A stretch of DNA of 7,496 nucleotides, from contig DHLV01000085.1 of NCBI GenBank assembly GCA_002405445.1, positions 4,043 through 11,538 of the forward strand. The letters run 5' to 3'. Shown in pieces: positions 1 through 4,772 of this stretch. Numbering within the stretch: position 1 is the first letter of the stretch; the number at the start of each line of letters is the position of its first letter. Made by a program: the position numbers and the translations under genes. Source of the DNA: Flammeovirgaceae bacterium UBA4659 (GTDB taxonomy: Bacteria > Bacteroidota > Bacteroidia > Cytophagales > Cyclobacteriaceae). A model generated the notes under the pieces. It was not told the DNA's origin. It saw only the letters and a program-made list of their open reading frames with translations, and did no database searches.

Positions 1-224
1 TAATTCTGATAGCCATGGTTGCTTGGGTTATTTGCGGAAGCCGTCAACGCATCAATCGCATTTTGTGAAGGCGCTTGGTCGGGGCTACCAATACCGAGAT
101 TGATCATGGGCCATTCAGCACTGTCAAGTTTGCGCACCTCTGCCAACTTTCTGCTGAAGTAGTACTCCTGCACATCTTTGATGCGATTGGCCGGTTGAAC
201 GCGTTTTTCTAATAAAATACTCAT
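1..224 (-). CDS. Class I/II pyridoxal-phosphate aminotransferase, N-terminal part (runs off left edge)
   Basis: Only the first 74 codons are present. The gene starts at an ATG whose complement is at 222-224 and continues past base 1. The visible N-terminus contains MINLGIGSPDQAPSQNAIDAL at residues 40-60, the typical 'I.L.IG.PD..P' entry of class I/II (fold type I) aminotransferases. The next part, ending in HGYQN, matches the usual 'HGY' substrate-entry region. The PLP-binding lysine lies outside the window. The start is only 9 bases after the pheA stop, with GAGGTG directly before the ATG, so the two genes are almost certainly cotranscribed and translationally coupled. Next to prephenate dehydratase, the likely role is transamination of phenylpyruvate, 4-hydroxyphenylpyruvate or prephenate to the aromatic amino acid. 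That role is inferred from context. An aspartate or diaminopimelate aminotransferase of the same fold cannot be excluded from this fragment. Confidence 0.85.
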   Translation of the reverse strand, partial: MSILLEKRVQPANRIKDVQEYYFSRKLAEVRKLDSAEWPMINLGIGSPDQAPSQNAIDALTASANNPSNHGYQN

Positions 225-233
225 CACCTCATA

Positions 234-1076
234 TTAGTTAATTGTAATTACCCCCTTTTTATACTCCCCTAAAATATTCAAATTCCTTACCTGACGCATG
301 ACTTGTTGCATGGCCGTGTTGTAGTCTTTTCTTTTCTTCCACTCTAAATCAACATGGATTGAATACTCGGTCGGCCGGCCGATAATTGGTATCGACTGGA
401 TTTTCGTCAAATTGATTTTATTGTTTTTAAACGTCATGAGTGCTTCGGCCAAACTCCCCACTTCATTGAGTACTTCAAAACCAATTGATGCCTTGTTGCT
501 ATCGGACACTTTTAAATGGCCGCGGGCTAAAATCAAAAAGCGTGTAAAGTTTTTCTTATTCGTTTCAATTCGCTTTTCCAAAATCTGTAAGCCAAACTTT
601 TTAGCAGCATACTCATTAGCAATGGCAGCCGTGTGCGCCAGTTTACCTTCTTGGATTTTTCTAGCCGAGACGGCCGTATCATCGCTTTCGCGGATTTCAA
701 CACCCTTCAAACGAAACAAAAAATCATTGCATTGCCGAATGGCCATCGGGTGCGATTCAATGGTCTTCACGTCTGCCAACTTAGTGCCCGGCAGCGCGAG
801 CAGGTGCATGTGGATAGGCAAGTACACTTCGCCCACAATCGAAAAGCGATAGTCTTGCAACAAAAAGTAGTTCTGCAAAATGCTTCCGGCAATAGAGTTT
901 TCGATGGCCATCACGGCAAAGTCGGATTTTTTGGTCGCCAGCGATTCGCACAACGCATGAAACGACAGGCACTCTACCGACTCGATGCTCGACCCGAAAT
1001 AGGTTTGTGCCGCTACTTCGTGAAAGCTGGTGGCAATGCCTTGTATCGCGATTTTCAGTTTTTTCTTGTTGGCCAT
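234..1076 (-). CDS. pheA: Prephenate dehydratase with C-terminal ACT domain
   Basis: A 280-residue cytoplasmic enzyme that converts prephenate to phenylpyruvate, the committed step to phenylalanine. The catalytic PDT domain fills about residues 7-185. Visible motifs are IENSIAGSI at 58-66 (family 'IENS..G'), SHPMAIRQC at 108-116 (family 'SHPQAL.QC', here with Met for Gln), DDTAVSA at 132-138, and NFTRF at 176-180, which holds the catalytic Thr178. Residues about 195-280 form an ACT regulatory domain. It has GSLAEAL at 207-213 in the Phe-binding GAL position and QSIP at 227-230 where the classical ESRP motif sits. No chorismate mutase domain is fused, so this is the monofunctional form. The ATG at 1074-1076 follows a purine-rich GAAGAG and is the only sensible start. 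The gene lies first in an operon with the aminotransferase and is preceded by a Phe/Tyr-rich leader and terminator at 1152-1279, so transcription is probably controlled by attenuation as well as allosterically by phenylalanine. Confidence 0.96.
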   Translation of the reverse strand: MANKKKLKIAIQGIATSFHEVAAQTYFGSSIESVECLSFHALCESLATKKSDFAVMAIENSIAGSILQNYFLLQDYRFSIVGEVYLPIHMHLLALPGTKLADVKTIESHPMAIRQCNDFLFRLKGVEIRESDDTAVSARKIQEGKLAHTAAIANEYAAKKFGLQILEKRIETNKKNFTRFLILARGHLKVSDSNKASIGFEVLNEVGSLAEALMTFKNNKINLTKIQSIPIIGRPTEYSIHVDLEWKKRKDYNTAMQQVMRQVRNLNILGEYKKGVITIN

Positions 1077-1092
1077 TTCAATTCTCTTCGTT

Positions 1093-1140
1093 TGTCAGGC
1101 TGAGCCGGTCGAAGCCGTTTTTGCCAAGCTCAAACTGACA
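1093..1140. repeat. REP-like imperfect palindrome in the pheA 5' untranslated region
   Basis: An imperfect inverted repeat of 48 bases. The outer arms TGTCAG (1093-1098) and CTGACA (1135-1140) pair. After a two-base internal mismatch, GCTCA/TGAGC pair, and the centre holds a smaller CGG...CCG hairpin with a TTCG-type tip. Its core GTCAGGCTGAGCCGGTCGAAGCC resembles an intergenic palindrome that, from memory, recurs in many bacterial genomes including Bacteroidota; I could not check its copy number here. It lies between the attenuator terminator and the pheA start, so it is transcribed whenever the terminator is bypassed and could affect mRNA stability. Confidence 0.55.
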
Positions 1141-1151
1141 GTCTTTACAAT

Positions 1152-1181
1152 AAAAAAGTCCCGACTTTCATCGGGACTTTT
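1152..1181 (-). terminator. Intrinsic terminator (attenuator) upstream of pheA
   Basis: On the minus strand the stem AAAAGTCCCGA (1181-1171) pairs with TCGGGACTTTT (1164-1154) around a six-base loop TGAAAG. This gives 11 uninterrupted base pairs with a GC-rich centre, followed by a T6 run (1157-1152) and then ATT. The U tract is on the minus-strand side, so the hairpin stops transcription heading into pheA. The plus-strand reading has only TTTT then CTGAG and is weaker. No complete gene lies just upstream on the minus strand that would need terminating; the only upstream ORF is the short leader peptide, which fits an attenuator. The hairpin is 75 bases before the pheA ATG. Confidence 0.88.
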
Positions 1182-1231
1182 CTGAGTTTATTTTGTTTTT
1201 CTATAACAAAGCTCTACTCCGCCAAGCCCCG
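1172..1231 (-). promoter_or_regulatory. Predicted antiterminator pairing of the pheA attenuator
   Basis: The segment CGGGGCTT inside the leader peptide ORF (minus strand, 1231-1224) can pair with AAGTCCCG (1179-1172), which is the 5' arm of the terminator. This gives eight consecutive pairs, one of them G-U. The two structures are mutually exclusive. CGGGGCTT lies 8-15 bases before the leader stop codon, so a ribosome that reaches the stop covers it and the terminator forms. A ribosome stalled early in the Phe/Tyr run leaves it free and the antiterminator forms. The pairing was read by eye and no folding energy was computed. Confidence 0.65.
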
Positions 1232-1279
1232 GTGGGATGGATAAAAGTAAAAGCTAAAATAAAATCGTGTTGTTTTCAT
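1214..1279 (-). CDS. Phe/Tyr-rich attenuator leader peptide of the pheA operon
   Basis: A 21-codon ORF starts with ATG at 1279-1277 and ends with TAG at 1216-1214. It begins MKTTR, continues FYFSFYFY (codons 6-13) and ends PSHRGLAE. Seven of those eight consecutive codons specify Phe or Tyr (four TTT, two TAT, one TAC). This is the signature of ribosome-mediated attenuators of the type known for pheA, pheST, trp and his operons. The next operon genes encode prephenate dehydratase and an aminotransferase, which make exactly those amino acids or their precursors. The terminator begins 33 bases after the leader stop. No clear Shine-Dalgarno sequence precedes the ATG, as is common in Bacteroidota. 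The peptide itself probably has no function; its translation is the sensor. Having both Phe and Tyr codons suggests the whole aromatic branch is sensed. Confidence 0.85.
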   Translation of the reverse strand: MKTTRFYFSFYFYPSHRGLAE

Positions 1280-1346
1280 TTGAATGCAAAGCGAAGGAAA
1301 GACAAAAAATCTACACCCGCAACATTTGTCAGAGTTTTTTTGCCGA

Positions 1347-1377
1347 AAAACCTACAAACTAACTGGTGTTAGTCATA
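1347..1377 (-). promoter_or_regulatory. Candidate promoter for the pheA leader transcript
   Basis: On the minus strand TATG (1377-1374) lies 19 bases before TAGGTTTT (1354-1347). The Bacteroidota consensus is TTTG, about 19 bases, then TAnnTTTG, so this matches three of four and seven of eight positions. It would place the transcript start about 60 bases before the leader ATG. Other partial matches nearby, such as TAGATTTT at 1313-1306, have no upstream box. The call is weak. Confidence 0.3.
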
Positions 1378-1381
1378 TAAC

Positions 1382-1412
1382 TTGACGAAAGCGATTGTTT
1401 GCTTTACATTTG
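1382..1412 (+). promoter_or_regulatory. Bacteroidota-type promoter of the lipoprotein gene
   Basis: TTG at 1382-1384 is followed after 20 bases by TACATTTG (1405-1412), a full match to the TAnnTTTG minus-7 element used by the Bacteroidota primary sigma factor. The spacing is close to the usual 19-20. The predicted transcript starts near 1418-1420, leaving a short 5' untranslated region of about 15 bases before the ATG at 1435. No Shine-Dalgarno sequence is visible. It is the clearest promoter in the window. Confidence 0.7.
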
Positions 1413-1434
1413 ATAAAACATAAATAAGTATTTC

Positions 1435-1884
1435 ATGAAACGTCAACTTCTTCTCTTGTCCATATTGATTGTTACGGCATTGGCCTGTGGCAAAAGTGAT
1501 AAACACAATAATCATCACGAACATGGCTCGGCAAGTGGCGACAATCCCAACCAAGCTTTGTATGACCAAGTGATGGATGTGCATGACGAACTGATGCCGA
1601 AGATGGAAGACCTCTACAAACTGAAGAAAGAAATCCAGGATCAAATTGTGCAAACGCCAGACATGGCACCCGATAAAAAGAAACAGTTGGAGCAAACGAT
1701 TGCCGCGCTCGACTCGGCTGATCAATCCATGATGGATTGGATGCACAAGTTCCGTCCCCTGCCCGACTCGGTAGACCAGGAAAAAGCCCGCGAATACCTG
1801 GAAACAGAAATGGAAAAAGTGAAGAAGCTAAAAGAGCTTTTTAGTGAATCGATTGAAAACGCAAAGGAGATTGTTAAGAAGTAG
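1435..1884 (+). CDS. Small His/Met-rich lipoprotein of unknown function
   Basis: A 149-residue secreted lipoprotein. Residues 1-17 are a basic and hydrophobic signal peptide ending in TALA, and Cys18 is the predicted lipidated residue, although Leu at -2 makes the lipobox less than canonical. A short, His-rich, flexible linker (residues 23-30, HNNHHEHG) follows. The rest is charged and predicted helical in at least two long stretches, about 41-72 and 80-149. Two conserved-looking Met/His segments stand out: VMDVHDELMPKM at 46-57 and MMDWMHKF at 99-106. From memory this pattern recurs in small Bacteroidota lipoproteins sometimes misannotated as 'viral A-type inclusion protein'; I know of no function for them. 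Clustered Met and His suggest metal binding, which is inference only. It is a single-gene transcript: own promoter at 1382-1412, convergent hairpin just after the stop. Confidence 0.85.
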   Translation: MKRQLLLLSILIVTALACGKSDKHNNHHEHGSASGDNPNQALYDQVMDVHDELMPKMEDLYKLKKEIQDQIVQTPDMAPDKKKQLEQTIAALDSADQSMMDWMHKFRPLPDSVDQEKAREYLETEMEKVKKLKELFSESIENAKEIVKK

Positions 1885-1893
1885 AAAGGTTAA

Positions 1894-1921
1894 AAGTTGA
1901 AAGACGAAAATCTTTCAACTT
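1894..1921. terminator. Bidirectional hairpin between convergent genes
   Basis: AAGTTGAAAGA (1894-1904) pairs with TCTTTCAACTT (1911-1921) over 11 bases with a CGAAAA loop. It lies 10 bases after the lipoprotein stop and 24 bases after the end of the converging minus-strand receptor gene. The flanking U tracts are short and interrupted, with TTTT at 1927-1930 on the plus side and CTTTTAA on the minus side. It is probably a modest two-way terminator. A second GTTTTCAAC copy at 1932-1940 allows alternative pairings. Confidence 0.55.
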
Positions 1922-1944
1922 CAGACTTTTAGTTTTCAACTCTA

Positions 1945-2718
1945 CTAAAATTCCAGTCCATTAAAATAGTCTACCGATTTCACCAACCTGCTGCCATACC
2001 AACTGAACATTTCACCGTCCACTAGTTGTATGTCGGTTGCGGGCAAAACCCCTCGCAGTTCTGCCGCGTGTGTTGCACTGAAAGGAAATGGCTCTGAGGA
2101 AAGAAGTATTCGGTCAGGTTGAAACTGTTGGATCTGTGAAAGGGTCAGCTCGGGATAGCGCGTTTCGCTCACTACATTTTGCAAACCGACCTGCGCGAGC
2201 ATTGAATCAATAAACGTATGCTTGCCGGCTGCCATCCATGGCGACCTCCAGATCAGGTAAAGCACTTTTTGGTTTTCTCTTTTTTGAATGCTTGAGAAAG
2301 ACCGTTGAATATTGAAAACCAGTTGTTGCGCGGCTTTTTCTGTATCCGTCAATTGCCCTACCGCCACCATCATCCGATAAGCAGCTTCCAAAGAATCTAT
2401 ATCAGACATCCAAACGGGAAACTCCTTTTGCAGAGCCTCAATTCCAGTCTGTTCGTTTTCTTCTTTGTTGCCGATAATCAAGTCTGGTTGAAGGCTGCGG
2501 ATGACGTCAAGCCTGAAGTTTTTGGTGCCTCCCACTTTCACTACGGATTTCACTTTTTCGGCAGGATGTACGCAAAATTTGGTTACACCAACTACTTTTC
2601 GTTCCAAACCCAAGTCGAACAACAACTCGGTTTGGCTTGGCACTAACGAAACGATCCGTGTGGGTGGATAGGCTACGCGGATCAACCGATTGAGTTGGTC
2701 GGTAAAAGAATTCATCAT
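1945..2718 (-). CDS. Helical-backbone metal receptor (BtuF-like, cobalamin/iron-chelate binding) without signal peptide
   Basis: A 257-residue protein of the periplasmic-binding-protein-2 type (TroA/BtuF fold), a family that binds cobalamin, ferric siderophores or haem for ABC importers. Family hallmarks are RIVSLVPSQTELLFDLG at 21-37, the loop GGTKNFRLDVIRSLQPDLII at 63-82, the second-lobe segment YLIWRSPWMAAG at 154-165, PDRILLSSEPFPF at 201-213, and DGEMFSWYGSRL at 234-245 near the end. The N-terminus MMNSFTDQLNRLIR is polar and amphipathic with no signal peptide or lipobox, and an in-frame TAA directly precedes the ATG, so no upstream signal can be added. The product would therefore stay in the cytoplasm or need another route. 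No permease or ATPase gene is next to it. It is the last gene of the minus-strand block. Binding to cobalamin specifically is not shown by the sequence. Confidence 0.85.
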   Translation of the reverse strand: MMNSFTDQLNRLIRVAYPPTRIVSLVPSQTELLFDLGLERKVVGVTKFCVHPAEKVKSVVKVGGTKNFRLDVIRSLQPDLIIGNKEENEQTGIEALQKEFPVWMSDIDSLEAAYRMMVAVGQLTDTEKAAQQLVFNIQRSFSSIQKRENQKVLYLIWRSPWMAAGKHTFIDSMLAQVGLQNVVSETRYPELTLSQIQQFQPDRILLSSEPFPFSATHAAELRGVLPATDIQLVDGEMFSWYGSRLVKSVDYFNGLEF

Positions 2719-2862
2719 TTAAAAGGAACCAAGGTGGCGGACGACATAAACCGAATCCTCACGGAAACTGCGTTTGGGGATTTGTTCATACCCTCCAACT
2801 TGGCGAAAGTTTGCCCTTGCACAATGCCGGTGTAGTTGTTCATCTACTGCGGGCACCCTCAC
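2719..2862 (-). CDS. Possible 47-codon ORF between peptidase and receptor genes (uncertain)
   Basis: This 140-base gap is not explained by the flanking genes. On the minus strand a frame starts with GTG overlapping the peptidase stop (GTGA) and runs 47 codons to a TAA that directly abuts the receptor ATG. It includes VGGYEQIPKRSFREDSVYVV (residues 22-41). It is Arg-rich (8 of 47) and looks protein-like, but I recognise no family. A second frame in the same DNA has a true ATG (2843-2841) and gives 42 residues ending in TGA at 2717-2715, overlapping the receptor start. At most one is likely to be translated. Alternatives are the remnant tail of a lost gene, or a non-coding intergenic repeat whose frames happen to be open. 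Coupled positions at both ends favour at least translational coupling. Confidence 0.25.
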   Translation of the reverse strand: MRVPAVDEQLHRHCARANFRQVGGYEQIPKRSFREDSVYVVRHLGSF

Positions 2863-3941
2863 TTGAGATAGCGAAAGTCGTGACCGGGTTTAACTTGCAG
2901 CAAAACCTCATAAATCAAGTTTATTACGTTCTCTACGTCCTCTTTGTGGACAGTCTCAACGGTTGTATGCATGTATTTCAATGGTAAGGAGATCAAACCC
3001 GAGGCTACGCCTTCTGCAGAATATGCAAATGAGTCTGTGTCGGTGCCTGTAGACCGGCTGACGGCCTGCCGTTGGAACGGTATTTTTTTCTTTTGGGCAG
3101 TATCGATCAACATCTTGAGCACATTATTTTGAACGGCCGGCCCGTAACAGACCACAGGGCCCAATCCGCACTTCAAATTGCCGCTTTCTTTTTTGTTGTA
3201 CATGGGCGATTGGGTGTCGTGGGTCACGTCTGTGCAAATCGCCAAGTCGGGCTTAATTCTACGGGAAATCATTTCTGCGCCCCGCAAGCCGATTTCTTCT
3301 TGTACCGAGTTAACGACATACAGCCCAAAGGGCAGTTTCTTTTTGTTCTCATGCAACCTGCGAGTGACCTCGGCAATCATGTAGCCGCCCATGCGGTTAT
3401 CTAACGCCCGGCCAACGAGGTATCTTTTGTTCATCTCTATTAATTCATCTTCGAACACCGCTACACAGCCCACATGCACGCCCATGGCTTCCACCTCTTT
3501 TTTAGATTCTGCACCAATGTCGATGAAAATGTTTTTCAGGCTCGGTGCTTCTTCTTTGCCTGCATCGCGCACGTGGATGGCTGGCCAGCCGAACACGCCT
3601 TTCACAATACCTTTTTCGGTGTGGATGTTCACCCGCATGCTTGGCGCGATTTGATGGTCTGAGCCACCGTTGCGTCTGACATATATATAGCCATCGTCAG
3701 TAATGTAGTTCACAAACCAACTGATTTCATCAGCATGAGCTTCAATCACCACTTTGTATTTTGCTTTGGGGTTGACGATGCCGACTGCGGTACCATACAC
3801 GTCAATCGTATAATCATCGATGTAGGGCTTCAGGTAATCAAGCCAAATCTGCTGGCCTGATGATTCAAAACCGGTGGGAGATGCGTTGTTGAGATAATCA
3901 AATAAGAAGGCTTTGCTTTTTTTGTCCATAGTAGTTGTCAT
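2859..3941 (-). CDS. M42 family metallopeptidase (glutamyl aminopeptidase / 'endoglucanase M' type)
   Basis: A 360-residue cytosolic aminopeptidase of the M42 family, which uses two metal ions (Zn or Co) and forms large tetrahedral assemblies that trim peptides. All five metal ligands and both catalytic acids can be located: VIEAHADEIS at 65-74 (His69, with Asp71 as catalytic-site acid), GRALDNRMGG at 177-186 (bridging Asp181), SVQEEIGLRGA at 212-222 (Glu215 catalytic base, Glu216 ligand), CTDVTHDT at 236-243 (Asp238), and YMHTTVETVH at 323-332 (His325). The PDZ-like or dimerisation insert occupies about residues 80-170. The length is normal. The start ATG overlaps the upstream stop by four bases (ATGA), so the genes are coupled; an internal ATG at codon 5 is an alternative start. 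Old annotations as cellulase for this family are misleading. Exact peptide preference cannot be read from the sequence. Confidence 0.94.
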   Translation of the reverse strand: MTTTMDKKSKAFLFDYLNNASPTGFESSGQQIWLDYLKPYIDDYTIDVYGTAVGIVNPKAKYKVVIEAHADEISWFVNYITDDGYIYVRRNGGSDHQIAPSMRVNIHTEKGIVKGVFGWPAIHVRDAGKEEAPSLKNIFIDIGAESKKEVEAMGVHVGCVAVFEDELIEMNKRYLVGRALDNRMGGYMIAEVTRRLHENKKKLPFGLYVVNSVQEEIGLRGAEMISRRIKPDLAICTDVTHDTQSPMYNKKESGNLKCGLGPVVCYGPAVQNNVLKMLIDTAQKKKIPFQRQAVSRSTGTDTDSFAYSAEGVASGLISLPLKYMHTTVETVHKEDVENVINLIYEVLLQVKPGHDFRYLK

Positions 3942-4760
3942 TTATGAAAGTCGAATAGTTCAAAACGGTATTTTTCTTTTAGCTTGTTGGAATAAACTTG
4001 GAGTATATTGTTTTCTGGCCTGTAATTTAGTTTGTCGAGTTGATAAAGCAAAAAGACTTGGTCAATCTTGAAACCGTTTGCACCATATACAGCCATTTCC
4101 AAAAGTTTCTTATCGGGCATCTCAAGGGGAATGCTATAGAGATCGTCCAAAACAACTCCCTTATCATGGTTAGAAGCTAGGGTGATTACCGCTTGCGTAA
4201 AACTGGGTTTCGAGTATTCTCGAATTGTAAGAGCTATACCCTCATCAATTTTCACGAAAAAATTTTCTATCAACCACTTTCCAGTTTGAGTAAAGTGTAT
4301 CTCTGCGAATAACTTCACCATAAACAGAAGTGAACTCAATCAATAGCTCAGTTCTAAAGTTCTCAATTCCAAAAAAAATTGAATCACCAATCATGAAATT
4401 CTTGCGGTGCTTCTCCATCGTTAGAAGCTCAAAATAATCTCGCTCACGAATTGCGCTGCCCAGCCCAGCTTGTGGAGCTCGAATCGAACTGGAAATTGAT
4501 CTGATAGACTGAGATTTTGTTATTATTTCTTCGTTACCGTTGGCGGTAACAATTACTGCATGTCCATTTTTTGGTATTGCTATCAAGTTGTGGAAGGAGG
4601 TCACTACCATTCCGGGTTGAGCCTGTTTACCATCCAACAAAACTCCTTCGGAGCTAGCTGCAACAACAAACAGATCAGTTGATTGTGCAAGTAGTTCCTG
4701 AACCCCGATGGTTGAATAGAAAAATAGTAGGCAACGAATCAGTACAATTAGGCGAATCAC
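3938..4760 (-). pseudogene. Secreted protein of unknown function, interrupted by a single-base frameshift
   Basis: Two overlapping frames look like one gene split by a one-base shift. The first starts with GTG at 4760-4758 (preceded by an in-frame TGA) and encodes a signal peptide (residues 1 to about 26, hydrophobic, ending LLAQ) and a beta-rich region, ending at TGA 4245-4247 after KFFREN. The second frame takes over at the T6 run (minus strand AAAATTTTTTCGTG, about 4265-4252) and continues VKIDEGIALTIREYS to TGA at 3938-3940. Removing one T joins them into about 273 residues. The first half has a strand-rich pattern around LLDGKQAQPGMVV, weakly like FecR-type domains. The end (about 105 residues) looks helical and perhaps TPR-like. 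I recognise no family. The DNA is AT-rich compared with its neighbours (hand counts of sample lines 28-45% GC, against 58% in one carboxylase line). It starts 12 bases after the carboxylase stop and overlaps the peptidase start. Confidence 0.6.
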
Positions 4761-4772
4761 TCAGCCATCAAT

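Noticed and set aside
412..1103. Plus-strand open frames (146 and 156 codons) opposite pheA
   Set aside because: They are antisense to a clear prephenate dehydratase with all its motifs, have no family resemblance, and are explained as shadows of the coding frame.
1141..1280. T-box or aromatic-amino-acid riboswitch upstream of pheA
   Set aside because: No T-box antiterminator or specifier arrangement is visible, and T-boxes are not typical of this phylum. The translated Phe/Tyr run explains the region better.
1369..1746. 125-codon minus-strand frame opposite the lipoprotein gene
   Set aside because: It is antisense to a gene with a promoter, signal peptide and lipobox, and its His/Phe-rich composition mirrors the sense codons.
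4252..4266. Programmed -1 frameshift at the A4T6 run
   Set aside because: The downstream frame needs a +1 (or -2) shift, not -1, and the in-frame heptamer is not X XXY YYZ. A simple indel is more likely, although +1 slippage was left open.
3938..4339. The second frame as an independent 133-residue gene
   Set aside because: Its only start options are TTG at 4339 or an ATG within the overlap. Its first 28 residues are a shadow of the upstream frame, and the join at the T6 run gives one continuous protein.
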